Below, in pieces: positions 51,034-59,023 of a DNA stretch of 64,000 nucleotides (position 1 is its first letter; every line of letters starts with the position of its first letter). The notes beneath the pieces were generated by a model that did no database searches, was not told the DNA's origin, and worked only from the letters and a program-made list of their open reading frames with translations. The stretch spans positions 23,442 to 87,441 of the forward strand of contig JAMPEH010000006.1 of the NCBI GenBank assembly GCA_023665245.1, given 5' to 3'. Made by a program: the position numbers and the translations under genes. Source of the stretch: Muribaculaceae bacterium. GTDB taxonomy: Bacteria; Pseudomonadota; Alphaproteobacteria; Rs-D84.

Positions 51034-52338
51034 ATGGTATATAAAATGACAGAACTTCGGGCAGTGGCGCTTGGGGAGGCGGCTCTGTCCGATTTTAACG
51101 ACCGAAGTGCGATTCTCGATGAGGCTGCGATACGCGAATGCTTCATCATGGATGAAGCATATTTCGGTCGCAACAACGTGAAGCAAATCGAGGACATCAT
51201 GAACCGGATCGAAGCAAAAATAAAAGCGGATCCCATGGTGGACCTTGATGACAGCACTGAATCAAAGGAGTTGGATGCGGCGCTGGTTAAGATCTTCGGA
51301 TTTAAGAGTGCGCATGTGTACTGGGAGAGAACTCCGAGCTCCAATCCTTGCACGCTGCCTTCGGCTCGGGCATTTGGTGTCACTAATGACGCTCTGCGTT
51401 ATCCGAAGTCTAAGACCGGCATGTATGACAACACCCACACAATGGTAGTCTTTGTTCAGATGGACACCGGGCTCGTATCCAACTGCCATTGCACCGGTGC
51501 TGAGATGACGGCCGTTCTGCTTCATGAGATCGGGCACAACTTCGACTACACGCCGTTCGCACTTCTTCGGACGTGGTTCGATATCATCAACATCCTGTTG
51601 GACTCTCTGCGTACCGGTCGTCTCGATCAGGCGGTCGTGATGATTGCGACAAGAAGTCTTCTCACTGGCACTGATGCTGGCCGGCAGTTGTACATGGAGC
51701 TTATGAACATCGTTGACAAGATTGGTAAGGCGCTTCCTCCGATCGGGTACGTCGTGTATGGCCTCAATGCTGTCAAAGCGGCAGTTAACAAGCTTATCAA
51801 TATGATCCTTATCCCGGTGATGATGCCTGCTCGTATTCCGATATATTTGATGACAATGCCCCTTAGCTACCTGAACAACTTCTTCCTGCGCAAGTCAGAG
51901 AGTTATGCCGACAGCTTCGCAACTGCGTACGGCTACGGGCCGGAGGTTATCACCGGGTTGGAGAAGATCATGCGGGGGTCCTTGACATTCAGCAATGCGC
52001 CTCGCGGACTGTTTGCGATCTTTGATAACTTCACAATGCTGTACCAGGAGATTGTGACCCTGGCTCATGGTGGCCACGGAACACAGCAGCAGCGTGCAAG
52101 AAAAATGATCGATGCGCTGCGGCGGGATCTCAAGGACCCGCACATCGATGCAGCTACCAGGAAGGCCTGCGAGAAGGAGCTGGATCGCATCGAAGCGACC
52201 TACAACGGGATCATTTATCTGCAGGATGACGCCGGTATGTTCCTCACAAAGGCTCTGCGGATGCTCATGGACCAGTGGTACAAGGGGACCGCTCCCAATT
52301 TGATGCCGATCATGGATCCTGAGAATACTTACGTGTAA
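51034..52338 (+). CDS. M48-like membrane zinc metallopeptidase
   Basis: The 434-residue product has AVLLHEIGHNFDY (His164, Glu165, His168) and, after two hydrophobic segments (about 235-280), SESYADSFATAYG with Glu289 and Asp293. HExxH plus a distant ExxxD fits the M48/HtpX-type gluzincins, which cleave membrane or exposed proteins. The amino end (TELRAVALGEAALSD ... ILDEAAI ... IMDEAYF) has three L/I-x-E sites, so it may itself be packaged and processed. AAAGG lies 11 bases before the ATG. The substrate is unknown; activity at the host envelope during entry is inference. Confidence 0.72.
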   Translation: MVYKMTELRAVALGEAALSDFNDRSAILDEAAIRECFIMDEAYFGRNNVKQIEDIMNRIEAKIKADPMVDLDDSTESKELDAALVKIFGFKSAHVYWERTPSSNPCTLPSARAFGVTNDALRYPKSKTGMYDNTHTMVVFVQMDTGLVSNCHCTGAEMTAVLLHEIGHNFDYTPFALLRTWFDIINILLDSLRTGRLDQAVVMIATRSLLTGTDAGRQLYMELMNIVDKIGKALPPIGYVVYGLNAVKAAVNKLINMILIPVMMPARIPIYLMTMPLSYLNNFFLRKSESYADSFATAYGYGPEVITGLEKIMRGSLTFSNAPRGLFAIFDNFTMLYQEIVTLAHGGHGTQQQRARKMIDALRRDLKDPHIDAATRKACEKELDRIEATYNGIIYLQDDAGMFLTKALRMLMDQWYKGTAPNLMPIMDPENTYV

Positions 52339-52343
52339 TAAAA

Positions 52344-52380
52344 AGAACGCCACGGGGATTATCCGTGGCGTTCTCCTGTT
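52344..52380. terminator. Bidirectional terminator
   Basis: A 12-bp stem AGAACGCCACGG with its complement and a 7-base loop lies between convergent genes, with CTGTTTTC on the plus side. Confidence 0.85.
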
Positions 52381-52381
52381 T

Positions 52382-53464
52382 TCAGGATTCGTCTTCATCC
52401 TCATCATCGGTAGACGGAGTGGTGTCTTTGGGCGGCCGATGGAAGGTGGGTCCCTTCGACTTACGCGTCCACCGCTTCCGATCCTTGGCGAAGTAGTCAT
52501 CCTTCTTGCTGGAAGACTTCTTGCACTTGTCCTCCGGCGGGGTGATGTTGGCGTTTGCGATGCAGAACTCGATCACCCTCTCCATCAGGGCGTAGTGATC
52601 CGCCACACTACCGGCCATCATAGGAAGTACTGACCACACCCGGTGGATTTTTGCCAGCTTTGTCCCACGGATGATGCTGTTGGCATCAAAGACGTACCCA
52701 TAGTCGACCAGTAGCCGGTTGGCAAACTTCTCCGGGGTAAACGGCGTCTCGTCAATGCCCAGTGCGACCTCGAGCTCGAGGTCGATATCTTTTGTACTCA
52801 CTGCGGGCCCGTTGGAATCAAACGGCACATAGGTGTTTACGACTGTATACAGGAACTCCCGATCCAGTGCCTCGATATGGATCTCGGTTCCAGTGTCCAT
52901 GATAGCGCCGATGTCCTGGAAGAACTGATCGTAGTGTTCCTCCGACGTAAGGATCAGGTACCCAGGACATTCGGTACCGGCCATTACACCGGTGGTGAAA
53001 TCGATGAATCCAATCTCTCGCTTAAGCAGACGGGTAAGAACGGTCTGTACTGCGATGGCGATGGTCTTGAATTCATCCCGGTCGGAACAAGTCATGTTGT
53101 ACTCATACGGCCAGTACAGATACACAGACTCAGCGCCCTTCTCTTTCATCCGCATGCAGATGTCCGCGACAACGAGCTGCGCGTTTCGCGACTGCGGGTT
53201 GGTATCCCCGCAGCGGAACTTGATCTCATTGCCGTTGCAATCTTTGGTTGCGGTGGCCCACGGCATATCCTTGAAGCGCTCAGGGAGGATGAATCCGGGG
53301 TACATACGCTCCGGCGTTTTAGCCAGCTTGCTGTACAGCTTGTCCACATACGGGTCGGTGAAATGCAGGTCGGGCATGGGTGCTTCTCTGTGGGTGACGT
53401 ACTCACTCACATTGACCGCCAATCCATATTTGTTGCGATCGAAATATTTTTTCAGGTTTAACAC
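52382..53464 (-). CDS. Unknown protein with basic then acidic tail (360 aa)
   Basis: GGAGGG lies 6 bases before a GTG at 53464, with no suitable ATG. The product (MLNLKKYFDRNKYGLAVNVS...) has a folded first 300 residues with two cysteines near 80-85. A basic linker (KKSSSKKDDYFAKDRKRW) and an acidic end (STDDEDEDES) follow. No family is recognised. It has its own promoter and is separated from the primase operon by a hairpin. Confidence 0.55.
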   Translation of the reverse strand: MLNLKKYFDRNKYGLAVNVSEYVTHREAPMPDLHFTDPYVDKLYSKLAKTPERMYPGFILPERFKDMPWATATKDCNGNEIKFRCGDTNPQSRNAQLVVADICMRMKEKGAESVYLYWPYEYNMTCSDRDEFKTIAIAVQTVLTRLLKREIGFIDFTTGVMAGTECPGYLILTSEEHYDQFFQDIGAIMDTGTEIHIEALDREFLYTVVNTYVPFDSNGPAVSTKDIDLELEVALGIDETPFTPEKFANRLLVDYGYVFDANSIIRGTKLAKIHRVWSVLPMMAGSVADHYALMERVIEFCIANANITPPEDKCKKSSSKKDDYFAKDRKRWTRKSKGPTFHRPPKDTTPSTDDEDEDES

Positions 53465-53490
53465 AATGATCCCTCCGTGTAAAATGATCA

Positions 53491-53511
53491 GCGGGTGGCA
53501 TTGCCACCCGC
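53491..53511 (-). terminator. Hairpin between the 53548 gene and the 53464 gene
   Basis: A 9-bp stem GCGGGTGGC with its complement and a 3-base loop. It lies downstream of the class II site at 53518-53535, so it is either a terminator for the upstream operon or the first hairpin of the new transcript. Confidence 0.5.
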
Positions 53512-53517
53512 TGTCTA

Positions 53518-53535
53518 CTGTTATAGTATATAGCC
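53518..53535 (-). promoter_or_regulatory. Class II promoter for the 53464 gene
   Basis: The minus strand reads GGCTATATACTATAACAG, matching CTAYATAYTATA. Confidence 0.5.
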
Positions 53536-53547
53536 GACCAATATCGT

Positions 53548-53967
53548 TTAGTCGGAATTGTGACTACCGAAATCGACCGGTATAACCGTGGGTTTGTCAT
53601 CGCCCCTCTGTTTAACGTTGCTGTCGATAAAGCAGGCGCCGTTTGACAGGTACTCCGCGGCCTGTGCAGCTGAGTTTTCAATTAGGGCGACGATGCCAGT
53701 GAACATGCCTTGGCAGATGAACTCGAGATCCTCCGGCAGCACGTGATACTGATCATAGAGGTACTGTGCGAAGATCGAGATAAGCATGTGAGGATTGATG
53801 TCTTTGTTGGCGTATACCTCCTCGATGCGCTTATTCACTCTTGCCTGGAGGATTTCATCAGTGCAGCTTTCGGCAAAGCAGGGGAAGATACAGCCTTCTT
53901 CCGGGTCGGCTTTAATGCCAGCAATGAGGCGATCCTCATACTCTTTACCTACGTCGAGGTATGACAT
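53548..53967 (-). CDS. Unknown protein (139 aa), end of the primase operon
   Basis: The ATG directly follows the upstream TGA and GGAGG lies about 8 bases before it. The product (MSYLDVGKEYEDRLIAGIKA) is helical with scattered cysteines (CIFPCFAESC) that may pair or bind metal. The carboxy end is polar. It is co-transcribed with primase. No family is recognised. Confidence 0.58.
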   Translation of the reverse strand: MSYLDVGKEYEDRLIAGIKADPEEGCIFPCFAESCTDEILQARVNKRIEEVYANKDINPHMLISIFAQYLYDQYHVLPEDLEFICQGMFTGIVALIENSAAQAAEYLSNGACFIDSNVKQRGDDKPTVIPVDFGSHNSD

Positions 53968-54159
53968 TCAGCACTCCTCCTGCTCACTGATTTCGTCGTA
54001 GAACTTGTCCTGGCATGTTTTGCTGCAGAAAGGCGCCTCAGCACAGTAGTCGATGAACCGAGTGGGTTTCCCACAGGTGAGGCACGGCTGGTCGGAACTT
54101 CCGACAATGACGGTGGTCGGAACGTCTGTTGCGGGGATCAGTTCGTAGAACTCACTCAT
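53968..54159 (-). CDS. Small zinc-finger protein with EFYELIP motif (63 aa)
   Basis: Five cysteines (26, 29, 39, 45, 49) in the order CLTCGK ... YCAEAPFCSKTC form a plausible zinc finger similar in spacing to small MYND or TRASH-like modules. The first residues MSEFYELIPATD resemble the DGF-x-x-L-I-P peptide of other proteins here. It overlaps the upstream gene by 8 bases. It may bind protein or nucleic acid in the replication operon. Confidence 0.6.
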   Translation of the reverse strand: MSEFYELIPATDVPTTVIVGSSDQPCLTCGKPTRFIDYCAEAPFCSKTCQDKFYDEISEQEEC

Positions 54160-54448
54160 GATCGATACCCTCCTCGTTGCTCACCTGGTATTCACGGACA
54201 AAGTGCTCAATCTGAGCGTCAGGCCGCGAGGTCAAAACAAGGTACGGGTTTCCAGTTTCACCGCTGCGGGCCGTGAAGAAACCGGTGATCTGTCTGGCCG
54301 TGATGGCGTCGGCGCTTATCATCACGATCATCTCGTCGGGGTAGGTTCCAGAGTTGAGCAGTGACTTCAGCCATGCGATAGTCATAACATCATCGCAAGG
54401 CTCACCCTCTGACACCTGGTGTACAACTTTGTGAGTCGGTTTACTCAT
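54152..54448 (-). CDS. Unknown small protein (98 aa) in the primase operon
   Basis: AAAGG sits almost on an ATG at 54457, so the ATG at 54448, right after the primase stop, is preferred. The product (MSKPTHKVVHQVSEGEPCDD) has alternating strands and helices with a hydrophobic strand DEMIVMISADAITARQ. No family is recognised. Confidence 0.55.
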   Translation of the reverse strand: MSKPTHKVVHQVSEGEPCDDVMTIAWLKSLLNSGTYPDEMIVMISADAITARQITGFFTARSGETGNPYLVLTSRPDAQIEHFVREYQVSNEEGIDHE

Positions 54449-54449
54449 T

Positions 54450-55499
54450 TCAATCATCCTTTCTGTAAATCGTTGCTTCTCGGATCTTTATCTCAGACTT
54501 CGGATGACCGAAGTCGTCTGATGCGTCATTGTAGTACACAGTCATGCGCCTGATATCGAGACGACTACGCAGGTCCTTGTACAGCTTCTTGTACTTATCG
54601 AGCCCGATCTCGCTGTCGGACCAAATATTGATTCGTACCTTAAGCAGACCATACTGCTTGCACACTCGCATGATTGTATTGGTATACTGGGATCCACAGT
54701 TAGCCACCCATACGGAATTCGGTTTCTCTTCACCGAGGTCAGTGTTCAGGTATGCCCCCAGTATACTGAATGGGCCCTCGGCTACATTGATAACTGCAGA
54801 CTTAGGGCTCATGAGATCGATTTCTCTTGGGATTGAGTATATCTTGAGGTCATTTGGATCGGGTTTACCGGACACACGATACATGTAGTATCGCTTGCCA
54901 GTTCTCATGTCAGGAGTGATGTCTCTGCAGATCATATAGTCTGAGAACATCGAGATGAACCCGATACAGTATACATCCAGGTTCTTTGCTGCAGGTTTAG
55001 ATACTGAGAGCTTTCTGATGTCGTTCAGCCGCAGCATGTCGAGGAGGCTCAGCTGGATCTTATATGCCTTCAGGTCATCGACCTTCAGCTTAGCGCCGAG
55101 TCTCCGGTTGATATACTTAAGCTTCTCCAGGTTGTTTCCAACCGGGAGATTGACAACAGCGTAGTCGCGGGATTCTCTGACCACGAACGGTTTGTCAAAG
55201 TCGCGACTTACTGTTGCATTGTGCCGAGCAAGTTCGGTGATAACGTTGATGTCACCGATACCCAGCTCTTGTAGGGTTGCAGTTTTCAGAGCACCCTTTG
55301 CACCACAGGATGCTCTGAAGCATTGATACCAGAGAGCCTCCCCCGGTTCAACGTCTATCTTAATGCTGAGACTGTGAGGATACGGGTCGCTTTGACTATC
55401 ACCACAGAACGGGCAGCGTATGCTACAGTTGACGCCATCCCCGGCTTCGTGATAGTTCTCCATTTCCTCCAGTGCAGCGCAGAGCAAAGGGAGCTTCAT
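54450..55499 (-). CDS. DNA primase (zinc-binding plus Toprim)
   Basis: The 349-residue protein has the DnaG-type zinc domain CPFCGDSQ ... YQCFRASCG (Cys29, Cys32, Cys60, Cys65). A Toprim domain follows, with AVINVAEGPFSILGAYL (Glu near 240) and INIWSDSEIG (acidic pair near 290). It makes RNA primers for lagging-strand synthesis, probably with a helicase encoded elsewhere. It is shorter than bacterial DnaG and closer in size to T4 gp61. It follows the second metallopeptidase-like gene by 13 bases, with AGGAGGTG before the ATG. Confidence 0.88.
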   Translation of the reverse strand: MKLPLLCAALEEMENYHEAGDGVNCSIRCPFCGDSQSDPYPHSLSIKIDVEPGEALWYQCFRASCGAKGALKTATLQELGIGDINVITELARHNATVSRDFDKPFVVRESRDYAVVNLPVGNNLEKLKYINRRLGAKLKVDDLKAYKIQLSLLDMLRLNDIRKLSVSKPAAKNLDVYCIGFISMFSDYMICRDITPDMRTGKRYYMYRVSGKPDPNDLKIYSIPREIDLMSPKSAVINVAEGPFSILGAYLNTDLGEEKPNSVWVANCGSQYTNTIMRVCKQYGLLKVRINIWSDSEIGLDKYKKLYKDLRSRLDIRRMTVYYNDASDDFGHPKSEIKIREATIYRKDD

Positions 55500-55512
55500 T
55501 GATAGGCACCTC

Positions 55513-56397
55513 CTATTGGATCAAGATCAGCTTTTGACCGTGCTTTTTACCACTATGTTTGAGCGCAGATATAATCTCACTCTGTTCAACAATGATTCGA
55601 TCGCGCTCACTGTTGGTATGCTCTCCGAACTGGTACATCCACTCAAGTTCATAATAACGGTACACCTTAATTGCATCAGAGCTCGCAGGGTATTTCTTCT
55701 CAAGGAACTTAAGCCACGGACTTAGTCCATCCTTCGGGGTTAGCGCTCCTTTACAACACCCGAAGTACAGTCGCAGAAAGTAGAACAGGGCAAGAGCTTC
55801 CGTCAGCCTCTCGTCTTCGGTTTCTCCCATACCGGTAAGGGCTTTCCGCATGTCTGAGAATGCTTCATTATACGGAACTGTATCGTCGAGATAACATCTC
55901 CTCCATACGGCAGTGTTTCGTATATAATGGCACATCTCGTGCAACATAATGCGGTCCAGTATAGCATTTGCCGCTGAATATGTCGGCGTTTTACCGGCGA
56001 GAGATTTGATTTCTTTCTTGATCGCATTTTCATACAATCGCAGTTGGTAGAAGACTTTGCTCGCAATAGGTCGATCCGGGTTCTCCGTTGAAGATGCCCA
56101 GGATTCAGCCATGTGGCCGAGGATCATCAGCTTTTCACCGTCTCCGTCAGTTCCACCAGGCGTGTTAGTGCTTCGATCAATATACAGCGGCGGAGGCGGC
56201 ATTACCGGTACACTGAGGTCGGGACGCATTATCAGCATATCCCAGATTTTCAGATATCTTGTGCTCCATGAGAACACATACGAAGTTTTATCCGTTTTCC
56301 GGATTTCGTTATAGTCCTGTATTGCCGTCCCGTTGTTGTTATTATAGTACGCTGTATCGGGTGGGTCGGACAATACAAATTGGTCATAATTTGGCAT
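55513..56397 (-). CDS. Putative gluzincin-type metallopeptidase (294 aa)
   Basis: RIMLHEMCHYIRN (His153, Glu154, His157) and, about 25 residues later, PYNEAFSDM (Glu178, Asp182) form an HExxH plus NExxxD arrangement typical of zinc peptidases. A Pro-rich stretch (MPPPPLY) and a helical carboxy half complete the protein. There is no signal or membrane segment, so it would act in the cytoplasm or virion. It is first in the primase operon, behind a class II promoter, which suggests early expression. The substrate is unknown. Confidence 0.6.
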   Translation of the reverse strand: MPNYDQFVLSDPPDTAYYNNNNGTAIQDYNEIRKTDKTSYVFSWSTRYLKIWDMLIMRPDLSVPVMPPPPLYIDRSTNTPGGTDGDGEKLMILGHMAESWASSTENPDRPIASKVFYQLRLYENAIKKEIKSLAGKTPTYSAANAILDRIMLHEMCHYIRNTAVWRRCYLDDTVPYNEAFSDMRKALTGMGETEDERLTEALALFYFLRLYFGCCKGALTPKDGLSPWLKFLEKKYPASSDAIKVYRYYELEWMYQFGEHTNSERDRIIVEQSEIISALKHSGKKHGQKLILIQ

Positions 56398-56435
56398 ACA
56401 GTTTCACCTCGTAAAGTATTGTTTTTCTTAGGTCC

Positions 56436-56454
56436 CATTTATAATATGTAGATC
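56436..56454 (-). promoter_or_regulatory. Class II promoter for the primase operon
   Basis: The minus strand reads GATCTACATATTATAAATG, about 40 bases before the start at 56397. Confidence 0.65.
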
Positions 56455-56470
56455 ATTTTTGAGAACTGTG

Positions 56471-56484
56471 GACATGGCTATAAT
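56471..56484 (+). promoter_or_regulatory. AACA-type promoter for the portal gene
   Basis: The site reads GACA-TGGC-TATAAT, 32 bases before the chosen ATG. It is divergent to the class II site that drives the primase operon. Confidence 0.65.
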
Positions 56485-56515
56485 GGCTGGACATAGCCCT
56501 AAAGGAGGTATGACA

Positions 56516-58927
56516 ATGAATGATGCATCGATCAGTAGATTGGTACGCGGCGTAAGTATCAGTCTTCCTGATGCCGCTAAAGAGGCGGTGGAGCAAAGTG
56601 TTCGCACATTGAGCAGCGAACTTGAGCGCGCCAGCACTAACCGTTCTACATCTGCAATGCTTGGATCGAAGAAGCTTCAGAACAATCCCGCAAGAACTAA
56701 CATGATTGGGGACACTGAGGCGTTTACCACGATCTCCGAGATGATCAACGGCACGGCCAATAACTTTGCGGGGTTTGGCACCCTGCTCGATAACCTTTAC
56801 GCCAAGAACAAGAAGTATTTCACGATCATCAAGGACTACGAGATCATGCCGATTTTGATCCCGCAGATCAACCGAGTCCTTATGTTCCTGGTTAACGAAT
56901 GCCTGTCCCCTGATGTCCAAAATAAGCAAACATTTGCAATTCGTTACACGGGAACCGACAAGAATCAACGGTTGGACGAGGAAATTGACCAAATCAAGCG
57001 TGAGATGAAACTGGACAACATGCTCCGCGAAGTTTACACCAACCGCTATAAGCTCGGTCGCGAGTACTACATTGTCCAGGACTACACTCAGACATTTGAC
57101 TTCATGCTGGAACGTCTGAGGCAGAAGTCCATGAATGAGAGCACCGGCGATTTTATCGACAATATCTGCGCTCCATTTATTGGTCAGATCAACGAAGTCT
57201 CTGGAGTTGTGCCGATCAGCGCCGTTGATACAACCGCCCCGAAAACTGGTGCAGTGGACCACAAAGATGCGAAATCGGATATCCATGAGAGCACGCTCAA
57301 CCTTGACCTTAAGGATCTCAATATTGTCATCGAACGTACGTCCGCGGTCCGGATGATTGATGAGTCCTATAGCCGGGTGATCTGTGAATCGTATGCTGGA
57401 TATGACCACAAGAATGCCTTCAAACAGTTTACACTGAACGAGGCGACAGCAGACGAGGGATCTAAGATAGAGATGATCGTGAACGATCTGAAGAAGAAGA
57501 AGCTCCAGCGCTGTACGATCGTGCGACTTGATCCGGCGAAGGTATTCCAGCTGAAGGTTGGTGGCAAGATCATCGGGTATTTCTACGTGTCTGACATCAA
57601 CGAGGGCACTGGGAATATGGTGAACTTCGCACAGTCTCTGAAGGATCAGCTCCTGAAGACCCGCGCGACCAACCTGGCCGCGGCACAGCAGTCTGCTGAA
57701 GAGGTCATCGCGAAAGAGCTGGCTACTAAGATTCTGAATACCTTTGACCCCAACATCGGAATCAATCGGGTTGAGGACATCGACCTGATGCACGATTTCA
57801 TCCGGAACAATGAGATCTACAAAGGCAACAAGCGTATTACGTTCTACTACGCCGATGAGATCTACGATATGTCCAGGTCTGACGGTTCCATCCTCATCAA
57901 CGCGGTGTTCTTTACGAAACTGTATGCGACTTTGCTGTTGAACAACATCGTCACAAAGGTCCTCCGTGGCCGCGGTCGTCAGATCCATACCGTTAAGATG
58001 GGAGCTTCTCCCGATGTCCAGCGGTATCTTGATAATGCTATGGCATCTCTGGCTATGCCGGAGCATAACCTGGGTACCCTGCACGGTACATTCGAGCAGA
58101 TCATGAATCCGTTCAACGGTGCATCCGACATCGTGATCCCCACAGAGGACAACGATGAGAAGTACATCACGACAGACTACATCCCCGGTCAGGACATCGA
58201 CATGAACGATGATTTCCTGAAGTTCCTTCTGAACTCGATCGTGACGACGTTCGGTCTCGATTCTGCGGTTCTGGATGCTACCAACGGCAATCTCCAGTTT
58301 GCTCGTACGTTGACTATGGAATCCTTGCAGATCTCCAACAGCATCATGAACGAACAGCAGGATACTATTGATCCATGGACGGCGATGTGTCTCGAGGTTC
58401 TGCGCATTATGGGCGGTGAGGAGATGCAGTCTGCTCTGACTAACGGGCAGATTGAGGTCAAGTTCTTCGAGCCGAGGTCCTTGATTGTTCAGAACATGAT
58501 TGACGATATCAACAACGCTAAGAACGCGGCTGAGGCCCTTGCCGACGTCATTCCCGAGTTCAACGACGAGGATACCGACAAGCTCCGTTCCAAGTTCGTC
58601 TTTGAGTATGTCATCAAGAACTGCAACATCGACGTTGGTCTGATCAAGGAGATTCTGACCGATGTGAAGATCGATGCTGTGGTGACCGATGAGCTGGATG
58701 CGCTGATTCGTCAGCTTGTCCGCGACTACAAGGAGAATACCAAAGAGGTAGACGCTGGCGAGCAGGGTGGTGACGAGTTCTCTGCTGATGGCGGCTCTGA
58801 AGGAGACGAGTATTCCGAAGAGGGAGAGGGCGAAGGTGATGAGGAGCTTACCCCTGAAGAGGAAGATCTAATGAGTGCTCCCGACGAGGAGGATGAAGAA
58901 GGCGAAGGTGATGACGATACCTTATAA
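56516..58927 (+). CDS. Portal (head-tail connector) protein, T4 gp20-like
   Basis: AAAGGAGG lies 7 bases before the ATG at 56516; the earlier in-frame start lies upstream of the promoter. In 803 residues it shows the portal pattern. An alpha/beta wing contains VLRGRGRQIHTVKMGASPDV and DNAMASLAMPEHN (about 480-520). The NPFNGASDIVIPTEDN segment leads to DMNDDFLKFLLNSIVTTFGL and LQFARTLTMESLQISN, the stem and clip region. The end is very acidic (EEGEGEGDEELTPEEEDL). The portal forms the 12-fold ring through which DNA is packaged. The acidic tail is longer than in T4. Confidence 0.78.
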   Translation: MNDASISRLVRGVSISLPDAAKEAVEQSVRTLSSELERASTNRSTSAMLGSKKLQNNPARTNMIGDTEAFTTISEMINGTANNFAGFGTLLDNLYAKNKKYFTIIKDYEIMPILIPQINRVLMFLVNECLSPDVQNKQTFAIRYTGTDKNQRLDEEIDQIKREMKLDNMLREVYTNRYKLGREYYIVQDYTQTFDFMLERLRQKSMNESTGDFIDNICAPFIGQINEVSGVVPISAVDTTAPKTGAVDHKDAKSDIHESTLNLDLKDLNIVIERTSAVRMIDESYSRVICESYAGYDHKNAFKQFTLNEATADEGSKIEMIVNDLKKKKLQRCTIVRLDPAKVFQLKVGGKIIGYFYVSDINEGTGNMVNFAQSLKDQLLKTRATNLAAAQQSAEEVIAKELATKILNTFDPNIGINRVEDIDLMHDFIRNNEIYKGNKRITFYYADEIYDMSRSDGSILINAVFFTKLYATLLLNNIVTKVLRGRGRQIHTVKMGASPDVQRYLDNAMASLAMPEHNLGTLHGTFEQIMNPFNGASDIVIPTEDNDEKYITTDYIPGQDIDMNDDFLKFLLNSIVTTFGLDSAVLDATNGNLQFARTLTMESLQISNSIMNEQQDTIDPWTAMCLEVLRIMGGEEMQSALTNGQIEVKFFEPRSLIVQNMIDDINNAKNAAEALADVIPEFNDEDTDKLRSKFVFEYVIKNCNIDVGLIKEILTDVKIDAVVTDELDALIRQLVRDYKENTKEVDAGEQGGDEFSADGGSEGDEYSEEGEGEGDEELTPEEEDLMSAPDEEDEEGEGDDDTL

Positions 58928-58942
58928 TCCTCTACGCCACGT

Positions 58943-58956
58943 AACATTCACATAAC
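58943..58956 (+). promoter_or_regulatory. AACA-type promoter before the 59024 gene
   Basis: The site reads AACA-TTCA-CATAAC. It precedes the hairpin at 58966, so the hairpin would lie in the new transcript's leader. Confidence 0.45.
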
Positions 58957-58965
58957 GACAAAATG

Positions 58966-59006
58966 TAGCCGCCACTCGGGGAGATCCTGGGTGGCGGCTA
59001 TTCTTA
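58966..59006 (+). terminator. Terminator after the portal gene
   Basis: A 10-bp stem TAGCCGCCAC with its complement and a 15-base loop, then TTCTT. Confidence 0.65.
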
Positions 59007-59023
59007 AAGGAGGATGATTCAGT

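Noticed and set aside
56453..58084. A 543-codon open frame on the minus strand
   Set aside because: It is a shadow of the portal gene and starts within conserved portal coding sequence.
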